Shown here: positions 1 through 8,980 of the stretch, in pieces
Layout of the letters: each line of letters opens with the position of its first letter
Position numbering within the stretch: the stretch's first letter is position 1
DNA from: Peptostreptococcus anaerobius VPI 4330 = DSM 2949
GTDB taxonomy: Bacteria > Bacillota > Clostridia > Peptostreptococcales > Peptostreptococcaceae
NCBI RefSeq assembly: GCF_000381525.1
Contig: NZ_KB906606.1
Span: forward strand, 71,210-135,209
Direction: 5' to 3'
DNA: 64,000 bases
Translations under genes and position numbers: made by a program
Notes under the pieces: generated by a model
What the model saw: only the letters and a program-made list of their open reading frames with translations
Told to the model about the DNA's origin: nothing
Databases searched by the model: none

Positions 1-300
1 AATTTGGAAATAGACACTTTTGGTCTGAAGGATATTATGTAAGTACTGTGGGATTAAATGAGGCAACAATAAGGAAATATATTCAGGAACAGGAAAGACA
101 CGATATAGCTTTGGACAAATTAAGTGTCAAGGAGTATGAAGATCCCTTTAGGGATGGCAAGTAATACAAATACCCTTTAAAGGGTAGCGACGAGTCAAAG
201 GCCGAGCTTGAACAGAGTGAAAGCCAGCGCCTTTAGACGCTGGCCGGTAACCCTTGGGCTTATAGCCCGTGTGCAAACCACCCGTTGGACGGGTGGTCAT
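1..300 (+). mobile_element. IS200/IS605-family element, right end (left part outside window)
   Basis: The stretch holds the 3' end of a Y1 transposase gene followed by a short noncoding tail with three hairpins: 223-229/238-244, 256-260/264-268, and a 9-bp stem at 277-285/289-297. A terminal hairpin just inside the right end is the hallmark of IS200/IS605 elements, which move as single strands and leave no target duplication. The exact end is inferred at about 298-305, where the sequence becomes surface-protein coding sequence on the other strand. No tnpB is visible. The left end lies outside the window. Confidence 0.85.
3..164 (+). CDS. tnpA: IS200/IS605 transposase TnpA, C-terminal fragment
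   Basis: An open frame runs in from the left edge and encodes about 53 residues ending at a TAA at 162-164. The peptide begins GNRHFWSEGYYVSTVGLNEA and continues with IRKYIQEQE, the typical C-terminal part of Y1 (HUH) single-strand transposases, where a W-x-x-G-Y-x-V-S-T-V-G segment precedes the last helix. The HUH motif and catalytic tyrosine would lie upstream, outside the window, so whether the enzyme is intact cannot be judged. The gene points toward the element's right end, as in tnpA-only IS200-type elements. Confidence 0.85.
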   Translation, partial: FGNRHFWSEGYYVSTVGLNEATIRKYIQEQERHDIALDKLSVKEYEDPFRDGK

Positions 301-3078
301 GATTTCTACAACTGGTTCTTTAACAACTAGTGTCATTACAAATTTACCTTCTGCTCCAGATTTATCTTTTGCAGTATAAGTTACTTCGTAAGTGCCTGGT
401 GTTTGGTTAATCTTTGCTAGATTTTCTTTAGTTATTTCAGTTCTAGTATCTTTTTCAATCTTTTCAACTTTATAAGTGAAATCTTTATTGTCAACTTGTG
501 CAATATCAGATACTTTTTCAGTTGAATCTTTATCTGTAACTGTAATGCCATCTTCTAAGTTAAGGGTATCACCTTTAAAGATTTCTTTGTGGCTTGTAGT
601 ACCATTAACTATAGGTGCAGAATTTCCTCTTAACTCTTCGATAGCTTTTTTGATAGCTTCATATTGATTATCTAATGATTTTTGTCCATCTGCGTCAACT
701 GTTACAGTTGATTTAGCTTTTTGGTCTTTTTGTTTTTTACCTTGTGGAGCTTTCACAACTAAGTCATCATATGCTTTTTGTATAGCTGCTTTTAGTGTAG
801 CAACTTTTGTTTGGTCAACACCCTTCTTACCTTCAAGATTCTTAACTACTGCTTCACCTGTTGGGATGATTGAGTTAAGTTTGTCTGGGTTTAGCTGTAC
901 TTTTTCAGTAACTGGTGTTGATTCTGTCTTTGACTCTGGTAGAGTTACTACTACGCTGATGTTTTCTCCTGCAACTAGTGGGTCTTTTACCCCTGCTACG
1001 AAGGAACCATCTGCTTTAGCAAGTGTTCTACTTAGGACTGTATCGCCTTTTTTGATAGTTACAAGTGCACCGTCTAAGCTTACTGGGAATTTATCAGAAT
1101 TGGAAGATGCTGAGATTTTACCCTTAACTGTTGTATCTCCATCTCTTAGAGGTTTTTCTGCTCCTTGAGCATCTTTATCAAGTTCTACTTTTACTGTATT
1201 TGGCTTAACAATAAGTTTTTGGTTTGGAACTTCTAGTGTTGAACCGTCTTTGAATGTTACTAGTAGTGTACCTACTTTATCTCCTGCTTCTGCAGTTGTT
1301 CTTGCAGGATTTGTTATATCAGTAACTGTTGCATCTTTAAGAAGTGCTGCAAAGGCATTTTTCTTATCAGCAGGCGTGTTGTCTGCAAGTTCAACACCCT
1401 TGTGCCAGAATTTTTCATCTAGTTCTTGGCCTTGTAGGGCTGTAGTATCTACTGCCTTAAGTCCATCTTTACCAATTTTAGTGGCTGCTTTTTCTGCAGC
1501 TGTTGCCTTGAATGTTGTTGCCTTTGTAATTACCTTTGTCCAAGGTTTTGCAATGTCAACCATACCAGTTGCTGAATCTTCAGCTTCTGTAGTCCACTTT
1601 GGATTTTGGTGACCTTTTTCAGCTACTAGATCTGGGAACTTGTCCCTAGCAAGTTTTGATCCTTGGAAGACTCCGTAGGATTTACCATATAAATCATCTT
1701 TTGCAATGGTATCGTCCTTGATTACCTTAACTTCGAATACTCCATCTGGAAGTTTTTCACCTGGTGTGATTTCTCCACCATCTGCAAGGTAAACTGGTCT
1801 AAACTCTGTGTCTGCTACTGGTCCTTTTGTAGGAAGTTCTGGCTTCCACTTTAAGAACTTTTTGTTGTCGTCTTTCCTTCCATAAATAATAGGAGTTGGT
1901 TGTCCAATTCCTTTTATTTGATTTTGAAGGTCTGTGTCAGTATATTCTGTGCCTTCTAGGACATCTATTACTTTAAGCTTTTCACCATTCTCAAATCTAC
2001 CGTCTTGGGCGTTTGCACTTGTTTCAGCGTGGAAGCTTAGACGTTTGTATCCATCTGGTGTCTTTGGTAGGTTGCCACTATCGTCTGGTGTTGGAACGAT
2101 GATCTTAGGTTGTGTAGCAAATTCAATGTAGCCACCAACTTTTTTCTTTTGACCATTGATTTCAACTTCTTGGCCTAGGGCGTTATAAGTGATTTTGTTT
2201 AGCTTATAAGTCTTGTCGCCAACTTTTAGTTTATTCTTTGCGTCAAGTTGTGTTGTAAGACTTAATGCCAGATTGTCTTCGGCATAGTTTAAGTCCTCAA
2301 TATTATTGTCTGCAAAGTCTGTAAGTGTTCTAATATTTAAAGTCTTTGTATTTGCTGGTAGGTCAAAATCATGCTCTTTTTCTAAAGCAAGCTTTAATCC
2401 TAAGTCTTGATTAATGTTTTCTTTAAGTTCTTTACCATATGGGTCTACAACTTTTAAACCAATGACTGGGTGTATGATTTGAGTTAACTCAAATTTATAA
2501 GTCATGTCTTTACCCAAGTTGAAGTTTGTTGTACCTGTAGCTCCTACATAAACTCTTAGGGCTATATTGTCCTTAAGCACAGGAATTTCTGCTTCAACAT
2601 TTCCATTACCAAAGTCCTTTGGAAGATAAAAAGTTTCAGTCTTTTTAATTTCTCCCGCTTGGAAGGTCATCGTTCTTGTTTCAGTTCTTGTTCCGCCTAA
2701 TTCTTTGAAAGTAATCTTTACATCAAATGAACCTGCTTCAGTTAATGCTGAAGGATCAAATTCATTACCTCCAAGGTTTAGGCCTAGGGTTTCTAGATTA
2801 ATTTCAACTTTTTGGGCTACAGTTTCGCTGGAAGAGCGAGCTTGTGTGGGGGTTGCTCCAAAAAATCTAACACTTCTTGAGAGAAATCTTAGTTGCGGTT
2901 TTTCTCCTCTTACATTACCTAGATTAATAACCTGCTTGTCTCCCACAGTTCTTATATCTGTGATTTCATTCCTAACATTCGTTTCCGTTTGTGCAGCGAA
3001 TGCATTCAGTGGAAAGGATGTTATGATCATGAACAGAGTCAAAAGCATGGTTAGTAATCTTTTGATTTGATTGTTCAT
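148..3078 (-). CDS. Secreted surface protein, 3' end replaced by IS sequence
   Basis: The frame is 976 residues. A signal peptide (residues 1-29, ending NAFAA) is followed by a beta-rich ectodomain, an InlB/SHIRT-like segment near residues 340-430 (GYKRLSFHAETSA to FRPVYL), and an Ig-like domain near residues 815-920 with the typical GDTLNLEDGITVTDKD and GTYEVTYTAKDKSG pattern. After about residue 926 (position 300) the frame reads backwards through the IS right-end hairpins and into tnpA, so the last 50 residues are not native. The original C terminus, probably with the wall anchor, is missing and may lie beyond the element. No LPXTG or CWB2 repeat remains. The RBS AAAGGAGG precedes the ATG. 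The gene follows the next surface protein by 89 bp and is probably cotranscribed. Exact function is unknown; adhesion or matrix binding is a guess. Confidence 0.8.
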   Translation of the reverse strand: MNNQIKRLLTMLLTLFMIITSFPLNAFAAQTETNVRNEITDIRTVGDKQVINLGNVRGEKPQLRFLSRSVRFFGATPTQARSSSETVAQKVEINLETLGLNLGGNEFDPSALTEAGSFDVKITFKELGGTRTETRTMTFQAGEIKKTETFYLPKDFGNGNVEAEIPVLKDNIALRVYVGATGTTNFNLGKDMTYKFELTQIIHPVIGLKVVDPYGKELKENINQDLGLKLALEKEHDFDLPANTKTLNIRTLTDFADNNIEDLNYAEDNLALSLTTQLDAKNKLKVGDKTYKLNKITYNALGQEVEINGQKKKVGGYIEFATQPKIIVPTPDDSGNLPKTPDGYKRLSFHAETSANAQDGRFENGEKLKVIDVLEGTEYTDTDLQNQIKGIGQPTPIIYGRKDDNKKFLKWKPELPTKGPVADTEFRPVYLADGGEITPGEKLPDGVFEVKVIKDDTIAKDDLYGKSYGVFQGSKLARDKFPDLVAEKGHQNPKWTTEAEDSATGMVDIAKPWTKVITKATTFKATAAEKAATKIGKDGLKAVDTTALQGQELDEKFWHKGVELADNTPADKKNAFAALLKDATVTDITNPARTTAEAGDKVGTLLVTFKDGSTLEVPNQKLIVKPNTVKVELDKDAQGAEKPLRDGDTTVKGKISASSNSDKFPVSLDGALVTIKKGDTVLSRTLAKADGSFVAGVKDPLVAGENISVVVTLPESKTESTPVTEKVQLNPDKLNSIIPTGEAVVKNLEGKKGVDQTKVATLKAAIQKAYDDLVVKAPQGKKQKDQKAKSTVTVDADGQKSLDNQYEAIKKAIEELRGNSAPIVNGTTSHKEIFKGDTLNLEDGITVTDKDSTEKVSDIAQVDNKDFTYKVEKIEKDTRTEITKENLAKINQTPGTYEVTYTAKDKSGAEGKFVMTLVVKEPVVEIMTTRPTGGLHTGYKPKGYRPASKGAGFHSVQARPLTRRYPLKGICITCHP

Positions 3079-3102
3079 TTTTCCTCCTTTCAGGTTTAAA
3101 TC

Positions 3103-3130
3103 GGGGAGGGGTTAGCTCCCCTAAATTTAG
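3103..3130. other. Small inverted repeats between the two surface-protein genes
   Basis: GGGGAG at 3103-3108 pairs with CTCCCC at 3116-3121, and a 10-bp palindrome CTAAATTTAG follows at 3121-3130. There is no U-tract on the minus strand, so this looks like an intercistronic hairpin rather than a terminator. Function is not clear. Confidence 0.4.
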
Positions 3131-3167
3131 TGTTTAGTTATATGTTTTGTTAATTGTTGCAAATATA

Positions 3168-6100
3168 TTATTGTCCTAATACTTTTGCATAAGGGTTAGT
3201 ATATGCACCTGTTTTATTAGTACCGATGATTTCAATAATTTCACCGGCTTGTAGTTTGTAAGGTTTACCTTGAGGGTCTTTAAGCATAATCTTTTGATAT
3301 TTCTTACCTACAGTTGCTTGAGTAGTAACCTTAGCCTTTGCTTGGTAGTCATCAGCTTTTGTTCTAACGTCTTCAAGGTCTGCTGCATTGTAAATTCTTA
3401 CAGTAACAGTTACTCCTTCTTCATAGGCTCTTACTTGAACGAAGTCTTTACCGATACGTTCCTTACGAACCATGATGTCGATAATCTTACTTGGATCGTA
3501 TTTAGGATTAAGTGCTGTTGCGTTTCCAAATCTATCTTCTAGTGAAATGTCAGCATCTTTAAAGCCATTTCTATTAAGCATTTCAATTGTAGCTTTTAAT
3601 TCTGCTTCGTTTTGTAGACGTAGGATTTGAGTACCTGCATTGTTCTTGTACTTAACAACGATAACTTTTGTGTCTTCTTTGAAGTTAGATAGGTCTACAT
3701 TTGCCCAACGTCTCCACATGTCTTCTTTAGTTTTTGCATCAGCTGTTGGAGCTGTTAAGTCTAGAGTAAATCCGTCTGAGTAGTTAGGCTTCTTGCCTGC
3801 TTCATCAGATTGGATAACAAGCTCAATTCCTTTTTCTTTCAATTTGTTGATCTCGCCGAATTTACTTTCCGGTATTAAGATTTGCTTCTTAACTTCTGTA
3901 CTGTCGTCAGAAACCATATCTTTGTCTAGAACAACTGGAGCGATATTGCCCTTAGCATCTACTGGTGCCAGTGGAACGAATTTTTTGTTTTCGTCTTCTC
4001 CTTCAAAGTAACCTAAAGTATATTTTGATCCTTCCTTAGGTGGTAGAAGTGGATGGTTTGGTACGTTGAATTCTACAACTGAGTTTCCATCTTTATCTTT
4101 TGGAAGTTGTTCTTTTTCTTCAACTTTATGCGAAACTGGTTGTGCTTCAACTTTGGCCTCTGTTGTTGAAGATGGAGTTTCCGCTTCTCCAATTACTTTA
4201 AATTGTTGAGCCTTAACTATTTGTCCTGCTTGCATTTGGCCAGTTTGAATAGTGATTACGCCGTTAGCGTCTACTTTTACAGTTTCTGTGAAAGTACTGT
4301 TGACTTGGTCAAATACATAGCTACCGTTATCATGCTTAACAACTGTTACTGTTTGACCATTTGGTAGGGTTGTTACAATCTTACTTGGATTTCCAACTTT
4401 TCTAACAACTACTTGTGTAGCATCATACTTAATCGGATCAATTGTAGGTGGTTGAACATCTACCTTAGAGTTCGTAAGTTTGATGGAATAACCGTAAGTG
4501 TCGAAGTATTTCATAGTCTTATCATCATTAGGATTGATAAGTTTTCCATCTTTTGTATAGTGGCTACGCATTGTAGCTGCTGACATGGCGTCTACACCGT
4601 CTGTGTTTACAAGTTGTGCCTTATAGCCGCCTTTACCTTGGTTTTGGTTAGTGTTTACTATAGTTGCACCATAGTCTTTGTAGTTTATGCTACCCTTTTC
4701 AAATAAAGCTTTTGTTGAATCTGTAAGCTCTACTGCGATATATGACATTCTGTGACCTGCTTCGTCATAGGAAGGTAGGTCGTTCCAGTTTATTTTGCCA
4801 GTTTTTGGAGTTGCGCTTGTTAAAGCTTGCACTGATCCCGGTACTGGTCTATAAACTGCATTTTGATCTACAATTTCAAAACCTGCTGCTCCTACTGCTG
4901 GTCTAGCTAAAAGTCCAACTGATAGCTTGCCGATATTCTTGTCTTTGTCTGTTCCTTGGTCCCAAACTTTTTCAACGTCTACGTGGTAGTTCTTCCTCCA
5001 AACTGCATATAGGTCTACACCATCTCTAACTTGGTCGGCTGTTAGTGGGAATTGGTCTCCATCACGTAGGTAGTTGTCAACGTTCACGCCAGTTCCTGTT
5101 TTGTTTTCATCAGGTATATCTGCATTAGGATCTGTTGAATAACCTACTAGTGAGTATCCATCCATCTTGAACTTAGGATCTGACCAGTTCTTTTGTAGAC
5201 GAACTGAACGGTCTGTAAGGTTTTGTTCTGTTAGTGATTGAGTTACAGTTTCGTCAGTTTTACCTTTCAATCCAGCTGGTGGATTTGTGTGGAAATTTAC
5301 AAGTGGTGAACCATAAGCTGCGTAAACAGTCATGTTCTTAGTAATCGGTGAAGTGCTTGTAAAGATTAAGTTGTCTCCACTCAGATACTTGTCTACTGAA
5401 TCTGCTACTTTTAGCTTTGTAAAAGCTTCAGTTACTTCTTGTGGTGTGCCTGTTAAAGGCTTAGTTGTCCAACCTAGGAAGGTCTTACCTGAAACTTTTG
5501 GCGATTCCGCTACAAACTTTCTAAGCTCTAAAGCTTTTTTAGTTCTTTCTAATTCACCTTGAAGTTTTGTCTTCTGTTCACCTGATGCTCTTGCAATTGC
5601 ACTTGATAATGCTACAATATTTTCTTCAAATTTCTTGCCGTTGTGGTCTGCTAACTTAACATTCTCACCTTCAAAACCGTTCGCTACATAGCCTTCTACA
5701 TTGGCAAATTTCACGTTCATCGGTGCTATACGGACAACTTCTTCTTGTTGGTTAGTTCTATCAGTTATATACGCATGTTCTGTACCCACTTTTTGGCCTT
5801 TATCTACACCCTTATAAGATAGAACACTTTGTCCAAGGGTACCACCGTTTAGGTTGAAAGTTACCTTGGCTTGAACTTGTTCCATTACAGGATCTTTACT
5901 TTCAAGAGAGTTGGATAAGACGTCTTGGTTGGTAAAGTAAAGAGGCATGTCCTTAGTTGCCCAATAGTCTGGGTTTATCTTGTGGTCTGCGTCATTTGTT
6001 GCTGATGTCCATTCAAATCCTTGTACATCATCGCCGTTGACATTCATTTCGATTTTTTGGTCTGATGCTTGGATAGTTCCCAGTCTCTTTGCTGTTTTAA

Positions 6101-8081
6101 CTTCCCTCTTGTCTGCATCGTATGGATATACAAAAACCCTGTCGTATTTTGAACGTCCTGTTAGATGTTCTGAGTCTGTAAAGATCTCGTCAATATCCGG
6201 TGCGTCCGCAGTTCTTGTTAAGATACCACCATCAAAGTTTTCTTGACGTGACGACATTAGTGGGTCGTGGTTATCCTTAAATAGGGTGTTTTGTGGATCA
6301 TTAACCTTCTTGCCTTCAAAGAAGACTTCTCCCTTATCATTCATTGTATATCCAGGTTTTGAAAATTCTCTTTCAAATCTGTATGTTTTTTGTTTTGTCA
6401 CTTTACTTCCTGAATCGTCTTGGGCAGAGTAGTTAAATGTAACCGTCATACCAGGTGATACTTCTTGTAACTTAGTCTTTCTTGAGAAGATAGTAAGTGG
6501 AGTATCCTTTTTAATCTTGATATCGAATGGAACCCAGACTGTCATTTTACGCATGTAGTTACCAGTTCCACCAACATACTTAGCCTTATCTTCTGTAGTT
6601 CTAAGACTTATTTTGTATTGGTCGTCTCCGATTTGTATGAATGAACCTTGTGTGTCAAAAGTACCATAAGTGATCAGGTCACGTCTACCATCAAAGCGTA
6701 TATCGATAGTGTCGCCACGCTTTAGGTTGATGTCTTCATTTCTTGTAACTGACTTGAACTCTTCGACACCTGTTTTATTAGTAGCAAATAGTGTGGAGAA
6801 GAATTCGTAAGAAATAATATCGCTGGATCCGAATTTTTCTTTTAGTTTGTCCTTGTCAACAAAGTACCTGACAACGGTAGAGTTTCCGTATCCTGTTAGG
6901 GTAGGTCCTCCAGGTAAGAAAGTTTTATTAGGATCATTGCTTGAATACTTAACAATACCGACGCCATTTCTTCTTTCAATTTGATCTTTTGAGTAGTCTA
7001 TTCTGTTGGCAGGCTTTGGAACTGTCGGGTCTGTAGATGGATAGTGCAAATTGTCATTACTGTCTGCAGAGAATAGTTGAATAACAGTTCCGGACTCATC
7101 TTGAGGTTTGAGGATGTCGATCAGGCTCTCATCAAAGGATTGCATAAAGCCATAGTCGCCCCTATTTTCAGAGCTACCAGAGTTCATAGAACCACCGACG
7201 TCAGCAACAGAACCTACGGTACCTTGCGTTCTTCTCATATAAACATCGAAGTAGCCCTTTTCTTCGTTATATTTGATATAAGAAGAAGATGATTGGAAGA
7301 CATTTTCATAGTTACGTACTACGTCTGTATTTATAATTCCTTGCTTAAGATTCACTCTAACAGGAACAAAAGTAGACATAGTGTAAGACGAATATGGAAC
7401 CTCTGCATTTTCAGATATAGTCGTAGAGTATATACTTTCGTAATTGCTATCCATTAATCGCATTTGGATTAGGGGGTTTTTATCCAGTTTTTTAACCGTT
7501 TGGTCCTTTTTCATTACCAAATCGATGGGTACTTCGTAGTGGGTACCTACAGTTCCTGTATTTACTGTAAATGTTCCGCCACGAGCGATATCCATAACAT
7601 GTAAGTCACCTGAACCGCCTTGTTGGGCAGATACAGGTTGAAACTTAATGAATTCTTCGTTGTAAGCCCAGCCGTCGTGGTTATTCTTACCTTGTGTAGG
7701 TAGTTTTTTACCCATACCAGACTCTGTCCAGTCGATCAACCCTTCTAGATTATGATCCGGTTTTAAAATCATTCTCTCCCAAACAGCAGAAGTTGCTGTT
7801 GAGTAGGCTGAGAAAGCTAGTCTGATGACTTCTCTACCGTCCGGTCTCGTGTACCCCCCGATGTATCTAAGGGATGGGTTTTTTAATGGTTCTGCGTGAG
7901 ATACTTTTACCAGTCTACCTTGGTGAGGAATTGGCCAGTATCTCGCTGTTTCAACGTCTTCTACCCAGTTGGCTGGTTCGACTTCTGCTAAAGCATTTGT
8001 AGGCACAAGGCCTATCATCATTACGATTGCTAGTAGTAAAGATAAAACTCTTTTTAAACTACTATCACTGAATTTCTTCAT
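3168..8081 (-). CDS. Large secreted multidomain surface protein (1637 aa)
   Basis: A signal peptide (residues 1-32, ending TNALA) leads a very large exported protein. The N-terminal 600 residues are an unassigned ectodomain. Residues about 720-960 and 960-1050 hold two Listeria-Bacteroides/InlB-type repeats, each opening with VTFNLNGG or VNFHTNPP and closing with GW or GYST and VYAAYG or LYAVWR. A Cna-B-like segment (YHVDVEKVWDQGT) follows from about residue 1053. The last 500 residues are repeated beta-type modules. The protein ends NPYAKVLGQ with no LPXTG, CWB2 or transmembrane anchor. Such proteins are common adhesin-like surface proteins of oral and gut anaerobic cocci. The RBS AAAGGAG sits before the ATG. 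Role on the surface is inferred; ligand unknown. Confidence 0.85.
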   Translation of the reverse strand: MKKFSDSSLKRVLSLLLAIVMMIGLVPTNALAEVEPANWVEDVETARYWPIPHQGRLVKVSHAEPLKNPSLRYIGGYTRPDGREVIRLAFSAYSTATSAVWERMILKPDHNLEGLIDWTESGMGKKLPTQGKNNHDGWAYNEEFIKFQPVSAQQGGSGDLHVMDIARGGTFTVNTGTVGTHYEVPIDLVMKKDQTVKKLDKNPLIQMRLMDSNYESIYSTTISENAEVPYSSYTMSTFVPVRVNLKQGIINTDVVRNYENVFQSSSSYIKYNEEKGYFDVYMRRTQGTVGSVADVGGSMNSGSSENRGDYGFMQSFDESLIDILKPQDESGTVIQLFSADSNDNLHYPSTDPTVPKPANRIDYSKDQIERRNGVGIVKYSSNDPNKTFLPGGPTLTGYGNSTVVRYFVDKDKLKEKFGSSDIISYEFFSTLFATNKTGVEEFKSVTRNEDINLKRGDTIDIRFDGRRDLITYGTFDTQGSFIQIGDDQYKISLRTTEDKAKYVGGTGNYMRKMTVWVPFDIKIKKDTPLTIFSRKTKLQEVSPGMTVTFNYSAQDDSGSKVTKQKTYRFEREFSKPGYTMNDKGEVFFEGKKVNDPQNTLFKDNHDPLMSSRQENFDGGILTRTADAPDIDEIFTDSEHLTGRSKYDRVFVYPYDADKREVKTAKRLGTIQASDQKIEMNVNGDDVQGFEWTSATNDADHKINPDYWATKDMPLYFTNQDVLSNSLESKDPVMEQVQAKVTFNLNGGTLGQSVLSYKGVDKGQKVGTEHAYITDRTNQQEEVVRIAPMNVKFANVEGYVANGFEGENVKLADHNGKKFEENIVALSSAIARASGEQKTKLQGELERTKKALELRKFVAESPKVSGKTFLGWTTKPLTGTPQEVTEAFTKLKVADSVDKYLSGDNLIFTSTSPITKNMTVYAAYGSPLVNFHTNPPAGLKGKTDETVTQSLTEQNLTDRSVRLQKNWSDPKFKMDGYSLVGYSTDPNADIPDENKTGTGVNVDNYLRDGDQFPLTADQVRDGVDLYAVWRKNYHVDVEKVWDQGTDKDKNIGKLSVGLLARPAVGAAGFEIVDQNAVYRPVPGSVQALTSATPKTGKINWNDLPSYDEAGHRMSYIAVELTDSTKALFEKGSINYKDYGATIVNTNQNQGKGGYKAQLVNTDGVDAMSAATMRSHYTKDGKLINPNDDKTMKYFDTYGYSIKLTNSKVDVQPPTIDPIKYDATQVVVRKVGNPSKIVTTLPNGQTVTVVKHDNGSYVFDQVNSTFTETVKVDANGVITIQTGQMQAGQIVKAQQFKVIGEAETPSSTTEAKVEAQPVSHKVEEKEQLPKDKDGNSVVEFNVPNHPLLPPKEGSKYTLGYFEGEDENKKFVPLAPVDAKGNIAPVVLDKDMVSDDSTEVKKQILIPESKFGEINKLKEKGIELVIQSDEAGKKPNYSDGFTLDLTAPTADAKTKEDMWRRWANVDLSNFKEDTKVIVVKYKNNAGTQILRLQNEAELKATIEMLNRNGFKDADISLEDRFGNATALNPKYDPSKIIDIMVRKERIGKDFVQVRAYEEGVTVTVRIYNAADLEDVRTKADDYQAKAKVTTQATVGKKYQKIMLKDPQGKPYKLQAGEIIEIIGTNKTGAYTNPYAKVLGQ

Positions 8082-8103
8082 AATATCTCCTTTCTTTTTT
8101 GTT

Positions 8104-8227
8104 TGTCCATTTTTATGGTTGGACTTCCATTTTAGTTAAAGTTGTTCTTTAACTAAGACAGTTGAATTACTGCCTTGTAATGTGCTAAAGTGATAGCGTG
8201 TATCTATCTTCAGTACACTACTTTAGC
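8104..8227 (-). promoter_or_regulatory. Structured leader of the large surface-protein gene
   Basis: The 5' region of the 1637-residue gene carries several inverted repeats: a perfect 10-bp repeat with a 5-nt loop at 8132-8141/8147-8156, a nested stem-loop at 8184-8227 (outer 8-bp stem GCTAAAGT, inner stem GTGTA/TACAC), and a short GTCCA/TGGAC pair close to the RBS. These suggest a folded leader RNA. No known riboswitch class is recognised and no good promoter was found, so the transcript start is uncertain. Confidence 0.45.
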
Positions 8228-8423
8228 CGGTGGTTGTTTTAATTGCTTATAAAAAAATTTTGTCACAAGTTAGCCACCTTCTTAATCTTGCATAAGAAGA
8301 AAGAATGTATTATTCATATTGAAAACATATCTTCGCATCTAACTATATTATATCATATTGTTAGTTTATTTCAATTACAAAATTGCAATATAATTTGTAC
8401 AATTTTTGTCCTTCCCATAGCAA
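8228..8423. other. AT-rich intergenic region
   Basis: This is very AT-rich sequence between the leader of the large surface gene and the downstream end of rnpB. A 64-codon plus-strand frame here has no ribosome binding site and no recognisable product. It probably contains the promoter of the surface-protein operon, but I could not assign -35 and -10 boxes with confidence. Confidence 0.4.
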
Positions 8424-8462
8424 AAGTCCTCCTATGATAATAATTTTACCATAGAAGGACTT
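8424..8462 (-). terminator. Second hairpin downstream of rnpB
   Basis: A 13-bp stem with one mismatch (8424-8436/8450-8462) encloses an AT loop; on the minus strand it is followed by TTTT. It may be a back-up terminator for rnpB or a regulatory hairpin upstream of the surface-protein genes. Confidence 0.45.
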
Positions 8463-8490
8463 ATAATTATACAGACCTTTTACATAGACT

Positions 8491-8529
8491 CAAAAAAGGC
8501 TGCTAGCATTTAAACTCACAGCCTTTTCT
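8491..8529 (-). terminator. Terminator of rnpB
   Basis: A 9-bp stem AAAAGGCTG/CAGCCTTTT (8494-8502/8519-8527) is followed on the minus strand by a run of T. It lies about 80 bp past the end of the RNase P RNA. Confidence 0.75.
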
Positions 8530-8609
8530 CTTGCCACCTAAAGACTCTCTAAATCAGTTTTTCTAAAATCCCTAATCAAATGAGCCTTTGACTTCTATTT
8601 TTTAGTATT

Positions 8610-8935
8610 AAGCATAGCTATAAGCGGAGTTCTGTATTAGATGATCATCTTTCTAGACCTATTGTCACCAATAGGTTCAAGCGGCCTACCTACCGGGAGA
8701 TGCGAGCAACATCTCTTGTTCCTAACTTGGCCTTGCACCAGGTGGGGTTTACATAGCCATATAGTCACCTATATGCTGGTGAGCTCTTACCTCGCCTTTC
8801 CATCCTTACCCAATGGGCGGTTTATTTCTGTTGCACTATCCTTAAGATCGCTCTCACTAGGCGTTACCTAGCACCCTGCTCTATGGAGCTCCGACTTTCC
8901 TCACGTATTGCTACCTGCGATCATCTGCTATACTT
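8610..8935 (-). ncRNA. rnpB: RNase P RNA
   Basis: The minus strand reads the conserved bacterial RNase P RNA core in order: GAGGAAAGTCGGAGCTCC, AGAGCAGGGTGCTAGGTAAC, ACAGAAA, GGTAAGGATGGAAAGGC, GAGGTAAGAGCTCACCAG, CAAGGCCAAGTTAGGAAC, CGCTTGA, and the 3' ACAGAACTCCGCTTATAG. The ends are placed by helix P1: AAGTATAGC at the 5' side (8927-8935) pairs with GCTATGCTT at the 3' side (8610-8618), with one G-U pair. It is the catalytic subunit that matures tRNA 5' ends. The length of about 326 nt fits. The terminator follows at 8491-8529. Confidence 0.95.
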
Positions 8936-8939
8936 AACT

Positions 8940-8966
8940 AATATAGTGTAACATATATATGTACAA
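8940..8966 (-). promoter_or_regulatory. Possible rnpB promoter
   Basis: On the minus strand TTGTAC is followed after 15 bp by TATATT, about 6 bp before the inferred 5' end of rnpB. The spacer is shorter than usual, but the position fits well. Confidence 0.45.
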
Positions 8967-8980
8967 AAATAAAGATTTTT

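Noticed and set aside
165-300. TnpB guide RNA (omega RNA) at the IS right end
   Set aside because: No tnpB is visible and the transposase gene itself abuts the right end, as in tnpA-only elements; the hairpins are explained as transposition ends.
8243-8437. 64-codon plus-strand frame in the AT-rich spacer
   Set aside because: No RBS, no recognisable product, and it overlaps a probable terminator hairpin.
8641-8871. 76-codon plus-strand frame
   Set aside because: It lies wholly inside the antisense of RNase P RNA, whose conserved core explains the sequence.
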